From Akanthomyces muscarius (Eukaryota > Ascomycota > Sordariomycetes > Hypocreales > Cordycipitaceae), in contig NC_079241.1 in the NCBI RefSeq assembly GCF_028009165.1, forward strand, positions 4,898,001 to 4,962,000: 64,000 nucleotides of DNA, written 5' to 3'. Shown one piece after another: positions 54,998-64,000 of the stretch; positions within the stretch are counted from its first letter, which is position 1, and every line of letters starts with the position of its first letter. The position numbers and the translations under genes are program-made. The notes under the pieces were generated by a model, which did not search any database, had not been told where the DNA came from, and worked only from the letters and a program-made list of their open reading frames with translations.

Positions 54998-55569
54998 TCA
55001 GCTAGATTTGAGTAGTGCTAGCGCACTCTCAAATGCCCTGACAACTTCGACGTCTGACAAAAAGTTAGCGGTAGAACACTAATAGGCTCTTTGTTTGATA
55101 CGAACAGTGCTGCTGCTTCTGCGACAGCTTCTCCTCGGACAAGTTGACGAAGCGCTGTCTGGTCTGCAAACGCTTCACAGCTCGAGCATCGTCGTGGGAA
55201 GATGCTGCAGCAGCCCAAGCCTGAAAATACTAGTATTTGATTAATTTCAAAGTTGCATGCGGTACTCGCTGTATATGTACGTACCTTGGATAGCGACTCT
55301 GCCTCCTTTAGGATTGCTTTCTCCTCCTCGCTTGCTCTCAAGAGGGCAGCCTCGTATCGGGCCTCAAAGTCTTCCCAGTCGAAAGCCTGTAACTCCTCTA
55401 GAGCTTCCGGCGATGGCGGATCTGGTAGTTGGTGCTGAGGGGTCTCCGGTGTTTGGCTCCCAGAAGACGGGTCTCCATTCACGTCGAGATGGCCATTGAC
55501 GCGTGGGACCTCATCAGTATCCGAGAGATGCTCTTCGACGCCGTTCGTTTCACCTGCTGGCGTGGCCAT
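54998..55569 (-). CDS. Conserved hypothetical helical protein
   Basis: Exons are 55569-55285, 55220-55106 and 55053-54998 (introns 64 and 52 nt), giving 151 aa. The first 60 residues are acidic and Pro-rich (ETPQHQLPDPPSPEALEELQ). A helical, coiled-coil-like region follows: FDWEDFEARYEAALLRASEE, then AWAAAASSHDDARAVKRLQT, then RQRFVNLSEEKLSQKQQHY and FESALALLKSS. The three exons join exactly at these helices and end at TGA, which supports the model. I know no domain name or function. It is divergent from ATG14 with about 590 bp between starts and close to the DUF3807-like gene on the same strand. Confidence 0.7.
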
Positions 55570-56158
55570 GACTTGAAGTGATAAAGGCCTATTGCAGACA
55601 ATTCAGAGACGGTGGCTTGCTCTGGAAGTTTGTAAGGAGGGACGATTTATAGCCATGTGAGCAGGTAGATGCCGTGTTTGGTAGACAAGCTGGTAGTCGC
55701 GACGCGAGACTTCCTTCCTCGTTTGCCCAACTGGTGACTGGCTGCCTACCTAGGCAGCTGTAATGTAGCGAAGTGTCCCCTGTAGATACCGCATCATGGC
55801 GCCCAAGTTTCTGTGTTTCAGTGGCCCCAGTCGCTAAATACAGATGACACATGTGCTGTAATCCGGCCGCCGTCGCGCTAAATCCGACCCACAATCAGTG
55901 GCGGATCTGCAGGCGGCCAACCAACGCAGTAGGTAGTTCAACCACAACTACCTATGCCGCGTGACATCTCGGCACTGTCAAAGTAACATCATCTGCGCGT
56001 TTCCATCTCGCCTCACCAACGCAGTCTCTTTCATAATCCTAAGCAGGTCTCTGAACCACCTTGGCCATCGCAGACAGCCGCCGTATCGATGCAGCATAAA
56101 TGACCGGCCCCGCATCGTATCGCCAATAGCCCGGGCAGCAGCAGCCGCCATCACTATA
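55570..56158. other. Divergent promoter region, hypothetical gene / ATG14
   Basis: The region contains an inverted repeat GCTGCCTA-CC-TAGGCAGC at 55741-55758, again with a 2-bp spacer and a TAGG core, and a GTAGGTAG unit near 55930. No TATA box is clear. Confidence 0.45.
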
Positions 56159-57596
56159 ATGAGTTGCTACGTCTGCCTGCGCGGGCATGATGCCCAGAAG
56201 CTGCCCTTTCTTTGCCCGGTGGACGCGAGAAACCACATATACAGCGATCGCGTCAAAAATTTAGAGCTTCTGACTGAGAATGAAGGTCTCCGCAGCCAGA
56301 TCAATACCCTAATAGACGGTGCGGAACCTGTGGATGCAGGCGCGGCGGCACAGATTCTGGCCGATGATAGCACCCGGCAAATTCTGCACTCAGCAGACAA
56401 GGTTCGACGGGAAATTCGTGACGCAAAAGAGGAAATACGGCAGAGGAAGGCCGCCAATTCAGACCGCCGCTCGCAGCTCGCCGCGGCCTCTCAGGGTGTG
56501 TCCGATCGCCGCCTCAAGGACCAGCGCGACGTGGAAAAGTCGAGGCAAATGTTCAGCTTTCGCTGGTCACAGAGCGCAGAGGATATGGCTGGCACCAGGG
56601 CCTTTTTATGCAGAGAGGCTGTAAAGCTCTATGGTCTCAAGAGAATACGAAAGGGGGGCTCTGGTCGTTATGAATACGTCCTCGGCAGGCTCCCGATCGT
56701 AGATCTCAGAGACATGGAATGTAAGTCAAATGTGGCCCGCGTCACATCACTTCTTCCATTATGCTAACTCGTGCGCAGCACAAACACCCGAAGCCATTTC
56801 TACTTCGCTTGGCCACATATCTCACATTTTGATGCTCATTGCGCATTATCTCGCCGTACGCCTACCAGCCGAGATCACGCTTCCCCATCGCGATTATCCG
56901 CGACCGACCATCTTCAACCTTGCAGGCTCGTATCACCACGAACGCGTCTCGTTTCCGGGCACACCAGGTGCCACCACAGTTCTCCATGATACACAAGCGA
57001 CATCTTCTGAACACTCACCGACACCGCGGCCACTGTACATTGACAAGCCCTTGCGCCAATTTGCAAAGGAAAATTCCGCCGCCTTTTCCTTCTTCCTCGA
57101 AGGAGTCACGTTATTAGCCTACAATATTGCTTGGCTCTGCTGTTCGCAAGGCGTATCAATAGGCGACAAGAGCTCTTTTGACGATATTTGCAATATGGGC
57201 AAAAATCTCTACAGCCTTCTGGTTAGCTCGTGTCTTCAAGGGCCACTGCTCACAAGTACAACAAACGATGACAGTAGGCCGGCCACAAACAAAGACGAGG
57301 CTGCCCCGAGCTGGATAGGCCGCTACTCCCATGGCACTACGTTTTACGCTCTCGGCGGCTCTGATGGCACCGAGCTTGTCAGAACTTTTAAACTGCCCAG
57401 TCCAATGAAGCTGGCGGACAAGCTAAAGAAGAAAATTCTAGGAGAAGCACCCATACCAGACTGGGAGCTCTTGGATGACGATGCTTGGAAAGTAGACGAT
57501 ACTACAGAAGCTGCTAATGGCAAAGAGCTGCCTCCAAACAAACCAGAACTACCAAAGGCGGAGTCCAAAGGATGGATGAAAGTCAAGAGTAGATAG
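56159..57596 (+). CDS. ATG14: Autophagy protein Atg14 (PI3-kinase complex I subunit)
   Basis: Atg14 directs the Vps34-Vps15-Atg6 kinase to the site of autophagosome formation. Exon 1 is 56159-56720 and exon 2 is 56779-57596 (58-nt intron), giving 459 aa. The N-terminus has the conserved cysteine motif CYVCLRGHDAQKLPFLCPVD. A coiled coil follows (about residues 30-125, VKNLELLTENEGLRSQINTL, then ADKVRREIRDAKEEIRQRKA), then the Atg14/UVRAG-type domain with CREAVKLYGLKRI and LPIVDLRDME. Past the intron, LGHISHILMLIAHYLAVRLP and YNIAWLCCSQGV are conserved. The C-terminus is charged. Vps38/UVRAG is the alternative, but the N-terminal cysteines and the short length favour Atg14. An upstream open frame from 55961 lacks any conserved residues, so the Met next to the Cys motif was chosen. 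It is about 9.5 kb from ATG6. Confidence 0.9.
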
Positions 57597-58014
57597 GGAT
57601 ATATATTCAATAAATGAAGAATGATCTAATGATGAAGAGATAGAAGCATAAATGAGCATGACAAAGTTCAATTCATGATTTCCTGGGTGTCTTCCGTCAA
57701 CTCCAAACAAGACAAACACTGGACAAAAAAAATTAATCCCGTTCCCTTTCAATCGGTTTCCCTCCTCTTCCGCTGCCTTTTCCCGAGTTCTGCCAGATGT
57801 GTCGCCGAGGAGCAGCTCTTCTGCTGTCCGCGAGGGGCACTGGGTTGCTTTACAGCTCTTCCCAGTCTGCCCCTTCTGGCGGATCCTGCCCGGTTCGCGC
57901 AACTGGCCCGTCGACCGGACTTCCCCAGAGCGATGAGCTTTCAGACGAGGGCAGGCCTTGCCCAGCGGCCAAAGCCTGCGGGACTTGCGGGGCCTGCCCT
58001 TTCTCTGCCGGATC
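57597..58014. other. Convergent 3' intergenic region
   Basis: These 418 bp lie between ATG14 and the acidic hypothetical gene. It is CT-rich over 57760-57990, and no gene is recognised. Confidence 0.35.
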
Positions 58015-59319
58015 CTAGAGATCCGAATCATCGTCGTTCTGTTCACTGAGAAAGTCCTCATATGCCTGGGACTGGTGCATTTGGGCCTGGATCGCCTGAG
58101 CCTGGGCTGCCCGGGACTGGGCCGACCAGTCTACTCGATTGAGCCAGTCCAGGGCCTCCCTCGAGGAAGCAGTCGCCGAGTCCAGGTCAGCATTCGTTGG
58201 CTGCAACTGTGCGGCCCCGGGACCGTCTTTTTTAGACTCCCCCGAGCTTGGGTCGCCGGGTGGCGGAATGCAGTTCGACGTAGACGACGTCAAGCCAGGT
58301 TTAGTTGCCCCGATCTCCGCTGGCACGTGTGCTGGCGTGGGCGCAGCTCGGTCGCCTTCACGGACCGGCTCCAAACCGGAACCTGAATCGACCTCCTGCG
58401 AGCAGTCGCGGGCAGCCTCCTTTTCCTCCTCATCCGAGATCCAGTCCATCTCCTCCTCATCCGATACCTGCTCCGTGTTAGTGGCACCGATGACCTTTCA
58501 GCAGGTAACCCACCACCAGCCTCCCAGCTTCCTCAATCCTGGCGTTGGATCGAGCCGCTCGATCCGCGTCAGGCACACGGCCAGCTGCCTGTGGCTCGGC
58601 GACTTGAGCCGATGCCGTGATGGAGACTTGTTGATGTGCGACTCCTTTGGTGTCCGGAATCGCCTCTGTCTCTGCCCAGCGCCTTCGCCTTGCCCCGCGC
58701 CGCTGCCCCGCGCCATTCGTTGCCGATCGAGTCGGACCCTCTTCTGATCCAACACCCGTCCCAGACCCCCCGGCGCCGGCTTGGTATGCACAGCAGATTC
58801 GACGCCGCCCTCAAGACGACGTCGGTGTCTGCGCGCAGGTCGGGTGCCGCCCGCCGATGTCTCCGTGCTCGCTGGCGAAGGCGCAAAGTGGGCGCCCGCA
58901 GGCATCTGCCCGCCCTGCCATGACGATGATCCCATGCTACAGTATGGGTGAGTAGCAGGACCCGGAGGAGGGGTCATGGGTTCTCCTGCAGCTCCCGACC
59001 ACGTCAAGTAGTCGGGACCACCCATGTCCATCTCGATGTCTTCGTCAGTGGATGCGCTGAGATGATCGTACGCATCAACCTCGTCTTCCTCGAGAGGGGC
59101 GCGCCAGGCGGTCAGAGGGTGTCCATTTGTGAACTCTCCTGTTGGTACCGCTGAAGCTGCAGCCCCTCCATGTCCTTGCAGAGCGGAACCGTATATTTGG
59201 TTCATTCTCTGCTCTTTTTCTTCTCCTCGCTTGAGGAGAGAAACTGGAATACCACAGTCAAGTGGTGTTCGAGGAGGGGTCCCTTGGTATCTAGAAGATT
59301 GGTCAACCAAACGACTCAT
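58015..59319 (-). CDS. Acidic hypothetical protein, two same-frame halves split by an in-frame TGA (probable intron)
   Basis: Two open stretches in one frame, 59319-58501 and 58497-58015, are separated by a TGA at 58498-58500. The first contains MSRLVDQSSRYQGTPPRTPL, EDEVDAYDHLSASTDEDIEM and a basic region ending in CLTRIERLDPTPGLRKLGGW. The second contains SDEEEMDWISDEEEKEAARD, an amphipathic SSREALDWLNRVDWSAQSRA and the acidic end SEQNDDDSDL. The halves probably join through a small intron: acceptor CAG before 58467, donor either GTTACC at 58509 (42 nt, short) or an upstream GTGTGC. The first option would give about 420 aa. I recognise no domain. Start choice is uncertain; 59319 gives a Ser/Arg-rich N-terminus, while 59397 adds 26 residues. 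Confidence 0.55.
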
Positions 59320-60347
59320 CCAGGAAGCTGGGAGCCCGCTTGTGGGCAATGAGGCGGGGAGACAAAGCATGATGCTCGATGCAAGGAAGCTTCTCAAGGG
59401 CGATGCGGCGCGGTAGGGAAAGGGAGAAGTGTGTTTGAGGGAAACGGGAAAGTGTCTGCAGTGAATGTAGCGGCCGGTGTAAGTGGGCTGTACCTACATC
59501 GGGATTGAGAAGGCACGGATCCGAGTGCGAATCAGATCGTTCAAACAAACGGCCCGTTTGAAGAGGGCGATCAAAGTGCACCGAGTCAAAGTCTTTCAAA
59601 CGGGAAGCTTCTTGTTTGTCGTGAGAATGTAGATGGAAAGAAAAGGCAAGCATCCAGGCAGGCCTTTCGCCCTTTATATAGATGTTGGGGAGGTAAGGAA
59701 TTGCCAGCTTCGCCTCGTCCGGTCTCGTGGCCTTCTAATCCCCTCTTTTCCATGTCCAGAGGCGGTGATTCACGAACGCTCTCAACGTCGTGGCACATAA
59801 ACAACACGGTTGCTGTTGTGTCGCATGGCACAGCCCGACCCGCGTAGTGCAGTGAAAACAAGTCGCGGACTACCGAACTAGCAGAAAAGGTACGATGGCA
59901 GAGCACAAGGGAATATGCCGTGGTTCTCATACTTGCTCGATACAGCTGGCTTGTTTGGCTTTGGTTGGGAGAGCCCTTCAAAGGCTTCAGGCATCTATGT
60001 CTAGCTGTTCATGCCACTCGCAAGTAGATACAAGACGAACAGGCGTTCGCACTTGCGATGAGCGGTATCGGCATCGGCGACGGATCGCATGATGCCTGCA
60101 TGATTGTGTTGCTCCGGGACAGCAGTTCCTGGCGCTAGTTCAAACATATATTCAGTTGGCAAAAGGAATGTTAAGCTTGCTGGGGAAGCACAGACGCTGA
60201 GAAAGCAGAACCCCCTCTTTGCTCGTAATGCCCGAAAATCCAAAGCGCCGCGCCATGCTTCATTAACATCCAATCATTCTCCCATAAAATTCAAAATTCA
60301 TAACCGTCGTCCTTGCACCGCAGCCGTGTCGATCTAGGCAGAGGCTA
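59320..60347. other. Intergenic region between the acidic hypothetical gene and SPC7
   Basis: About 1 kb lies between two minus-strand genes; it should hold the SPC7 3' UTR and the promoter of the hypothetical gene. TATATA-like sequence occurs near 59676. No gene is seen. Confidence 0.4.
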
Positions 60348-63300
60348 CTATTTTCGTCCCCGAGCGAGTAGCCGCCGGTGCAACTCGACGAAAATATCGC
60401 TCCAATCATCCTCCATGGCCCCCATCTGCCGTCCAATTTTGGACGCTAGGAATTCTCCAATCTTATTTACATTGAAATGCTCTCCATATACAACTGCCAC
60501 GGACGATGCTATATTCATATCCAGCGCTTTCGTAATGTTGTGGTTCTGTAGTTCCAGAGTGACTTGTACTCTAGTGTGCAAAGGCACTACCAATAACGAT
60601 GTCACAATCTCGATGCTCGAATCGGACGTCTTGCGAACCTGCGTTGGAAATGTAGAATTCACGCGCCGGATCTGAGACGCGACCTTGGTTGCTCTATCCC
60701 ACGACTGCTGGACAACACTGAGCAGCTCTGGGATTTTGGTAGTACTCTGCTTCAGTGCCCGGATGTAGTCCCGGATGCACTGCAGGAAGAAATCTTTCTC
60801 AACAGTTCGAGGCAGAGGGTCTTTTTCTCGGCAATCAGCAATATACCATAGGTCAATTTGCGAATTGACTCCGCCTGGTCGAAACGAGGTGACGTCAAAG
60901 ACAATCTCAATCTCGCGCTTGTACGCCATAGACAGGGTCGTTTTGTTGACCCCAGTCACCGCCCATCCAAGCTTTTTCTCGAGTGCATCCACGCGCCCTA
61001 AATTAGTCGTGTTAGCAAACAAACATGCAGCTCGCCTTGCGTTACACCTCACCTTTGATACTATTGACCTCTGAGCTGCTCCAGCCACGGCAATTTTCCC
61101 TGACCTTCTCAGAGTGGGCTATGTCAGCCAAGCAGCTGGCCTTCTTGGTGGACAGCGATTCACTGCTCGCTTCAGCAGCTTGGAATTGGAGCCGTAATTC
61201 GGCCACGAGCTCCTTCTTCGCCTCGATATCGGCGTTCAGGGAAATCAGTTCTTGACGAGTGGAATCGAGCTCTTCGGGATCGCAGTCGGCAATCTCTTGG
61301 GCAGCTTGTTCCAGATTCTCGCGTTCCTCCTCCAATCCCTCGAAAGTTTTTGCGAGCTGAGGTAACACCGATTCCAACATGTCCATCTGTTCTTGTAGGG
61401 CTTTGTAATCTCCAGCCATGTCGCTGGAAATTTTGACAAGCCCCTCTCTGAGTCCTTCCTGGAGCTTCGTTCTCCATTCGTACCACATAGCTTTGCTCAG
61501 AAGCCGTGCATGTGTCTTGACGTTTTTGAACTGGTTGTCCATCAACGCCTTGACGTCTGGTGCTGCAGTTATATACTCTTGGAACAGCGGCGGGTTGTCT
61601 TCAAAGGTGTCTGCCTCGATTTCTTTGACCATTCGCCGCCCTTCCGCTATGTACTTCTTGAGCTCACGGCAAGAATGTTGATAAAGCTCGAGCATTGGTA
61701 CAGTGCAGGCACTCGCTACCACGCAACGTTCCAATGACATGTCATCCTCGCCCGTAACGGTGGTGCCATCTTGTAGAGTCCCTGGGGCAGTGGTGTGCCG
61801 TCGCTTTGTCGTTTGTAATTCCATGAAGCGAATAGAAATCATGTTTAGGAAATCTTGGAGGTCAATTTTTTCGCAATCATTTTCATCTGACAGCTGCTGC
61901 TCGGGCAAATCAATGCTTGTTCCATGCACTGTATGATTCGCTTTCATATCGGAAAGAGCCTTTCTACGAGGGGTGGTCGTTTGGGTAGCCTTCAAGGGTG
62001 ATGAAAGGCTGTGATGCTGATCTGGTGCAGCGATCTTACCACGGAATCCAGAGATATCACCAGATATGCCGCCTGCTTTTGTAGGCTTCTGCAGTCTAAC
62101 GTTCTTGACGGGACTGCCCTGGTGACCACGGAGGCGCTTAACACCGTCGTTGTCTTCTGCGTCCTCGTCATCGAGCTCGGTGGGACGTTTGCCAAGGAGG
62201 CCTCTGGCACTTCCAATATGTAGGCTCTTGCGTCCTTTGAGTGGTTTCCGAGTCGGACTTAGGTTGTCAATCATCTCCCTCAAATTGACAGTAGCATCCT
62301 TGTCCTCTTCCGTGTGACCAAATCTCACGATCGCGCGCTCACGCTCTCCATCACGGCTTCGATCATCGTCAACCTCCTTCGAAAGAGCTTTCGGGTCTTC
62401 CAAGGCTACCAAACGGTTGCGAGGAACGAACTTGCTTGCAGAGTCACCGATCGAGCTTCGACGGTCAAATACTTCAGCAATTCGAGGCGAGCCCAACCCA
62501 CTTCGATCGGCTCCAATACCCGACATACGGCGACTATCCGGAGTGACATACTTTGCTGGGCTTTGCTGGGCCGATTCAGGCTTCCGGCGAGGCACAGGCG
62601 TAGCACTGTTAGGAGATTTGCCTGCTGACGTAGCTGGAGATTTGGTTGGGGATTTTGAGGGGGAGAGTCTGCTTGATCGCCTCCGCGCAGAAGTTGGAAC
62701 TTGTGGACTGTGGCTTTGTGACTTTTCAGCAGTTCGTACAGGCTGCGATGGATGCTGCTTTCTCGGAGAAGAGGAATTTCTAGCGGTTTGAGTTGTGGTT
62801 TCCTCTTGTGGACTTGCAAGTCTCTCGCGAAAGGGGAGAAGGCCGGTATTGGTGTTGGAGCTTTCGGGGGCAGCATTCCGAGACGATCTTCGCCTTGACG
62901 GCTGCTTCGAAATGGCGTTGAAGATGGCAGTTCCAGGGCTATTCGGCTTATTCGCCTCTTCCACCATGATCTCTCGGCCGAGGCTGCGGCGTCCTTGGCT
63001 GTTCAAGATGCCTCCAATTGCCGCAGTCATGTCCATGCCTGCTGTGATATCCATTTCCGCAGTTTCGTAATCCTCACCACTTGCGGAATTGGTTGCCTTC
63101 TCACGGTGTGGTTGGATGGACAGAATGCGTCCAACGCTAGTTGTCATGTCCATAGTCGCATCGGCTTCATCCATTTGATTGAGAGTCCGTCGGCGAGCGG
63201 CGTCAATACTTTTGCGCTTTTCTTTGCCGAGGACACCACCCATGGCCATTGTGAACTCCATTGACATTTCTTCGTCGCGAGCACAATCGTCCGTCGTGTC

Positions 63301-64000
63301 GTCGTAGCCCACAGAGCGGATACCACCGAGCGCTGTGGTAAACTCCATCGTCATTTCATCTCCTTGCGAGGAATCTACTGGGACGTCTCGGATAGGGCTG
63401 CTTTCCGGAGATTGCGTTGGTAGGATGCCTCCGAAGGCTTTTGTGACATCCATGGACAGTTCTGCCTCTTCGTCGGATTCGTTTGCTTCGCTGGGCTTGA
63501 TGATGCGTCCCATATTGTAGGTCATGTCCATTTCCATTCCGGCTTCAGTTGCTTCGTCATTTGAGTAGCTGGGTCTTGAGGCTGCAGATGTCGAGCCAGC
63601 TGTCGAGCTGTTCTGCTTTTGCGCATCTTTTCTGATCCATCCAAACGATGGGATAATTTCTTCCTCCTCTTCGTCTTCGGCCTCCTCGCCTGCCTCGTCA
63701 TAGTACTCTTCCTCGTCGTCGAGCCGTTGCGTACCGGCTCGTTCAGCCGCAAGTCTCAGCGCCTCTTCGAGGGTCGAAGATTCATCATCAGACGGAGCTG
63801 AGCGATCTGAGGCAACCGTAGTTCCAGTGACTTCCTCCGTATCAATTGTCATCATCGTACCATCGTCAGAGTCGCTATTTGACATTTCGTCTTCCTCCTC
63901 GGCATCCTCGACTTCTTCAACGCCATCAGCGGGCTCCGAATCGTCGCTATAAAGAATAGACGTGACACTATCATCATTGTCATATCCAGTTGAGTTGACT
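60348..64000 (-). CDS. SPC7: Kinetochore scaffold Spc7/Spc105 (KNL1), 5' end outside the window
   Basis: Spc7 is the KNL1 subunit of the KMN network; its phosphorylated MELT repeats recruit Bub3-Bub1 for the spindle checkpoint. The long exon 64000-61053 is open to the window edge, and a 55-nt intron (GTGAGG...TAG) leads to exon 60997-60348, giving at least 1198 aa. The first ATG seen (63885) has 38 further open codons upstream, and fungal orthologues start with a longer PP1-binding N-terminus, so the start lies beyond the edge. Six MELT-type repeats lie at 63003-63540 (MDMTYNMGRI, MDVTKAFGGIL, MEFTTALGGI, MEFTMAMGGVL, MDMTTSVGRIL, MDMTAAIGGIL). The centre is basic and Ser/Pro-rich with many SP/TP sites. 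The C-terminal Spc7 domain begins at LQDFLNMISIRFMELQTTKR, continues as a coiled coil, and ends in the RWD-containing tail. Confidence 0.93.

Noticed and set aside
55961..56158. N-terminal extension of Atg14 from an upstream ATG
   Set aside because: The 66 extra residues are Arg/Ser/Pro-rich without conserved segments, and the family N-terminus begins at the cysteine motif after 56159.

Overview
The window is nuclear DNA from a filamentous ascomycete. Most genes carry short spliceosomal introns (about 50-150 nt, GT...AG, often with a CTAAC-like branch site), genes lie on both strands without operons, and the gene set is typical of Pezizomycotina. Protein sequences and the recurring ACCTAGGT-type intergenic motifs fit Sordariomycetes, probably Hypocreales; I cannot fix genus. 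I support 24 protein-coding genes (two cut by the window ends) and one probable gene remnant. Exon limits were derived by hand from splice signals, reading-frame continuity and family conservation. For almost every complete model the exon lengths sum to a multiple of three.

Layout, left to right. 1-9 kb: the tail of an unknown gene, MLH1 (mismatch repair), SYO1 (ribosomal-protein import chaperone), a type II membrane glycosyltransferase-like protein and a five-exon DUF202 membrane protein. 9.8-15 kb: two secreted glycosidases on the same strand, GH89 alpha-N-acetylglucosaminidase and GH54 alpha-L-arabinofuranosidase. 15-23 kb: a soluble twin-ABC ATPase, an MFS transporter, the proteasome assembly factor UMP1 and a prenylated ubiquitin-fold (UBL3/MUB-like) protein. 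25-35 kb: AP-1 beta adaptin, EMC4, a DHA1-type MFS transporter, a lysozyme-superfamily gene remnant and the CAF-1 subunit CAC2. 35-39.6 kb: a gene-poor stretch. 39.6-44.4 kb: a large ABCC (MRP-type) transporter. 45-57.6 kb: ATG6, an intronless 3.4-kb AT-hook-like gene, the CK2 catalytic subunit, two small conserved unknowns and ATG14. 58-64 kb: an acidic unknown and the kinetochore scaffold SPC7/KNL1, whose 5' end lies beyond the window.

This is mainly a housekeeping region. I see no secondary-metabolite core enzyme, transposase, reverse transcriptase, rRNA, tRNA or CRISPR. The clearest functional link is ATG6 and ATG14, two subunits of the autophagy-specific PI3-kinase complex I, about 9.5 kb apart. 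The observations most worth a second look are a recurrent perfect palindrome (TACCTAGGTA, six copies, all intergenic), an 18-bp palindrome just upstream of the AT-hook-like gene, that gene's uncharacterised C-terminal cysteine module, the six-repeat MELT array of SPC7, and a UMP1 first exon holding only the initiator ATG. I did not find a clear new multi-gene system.
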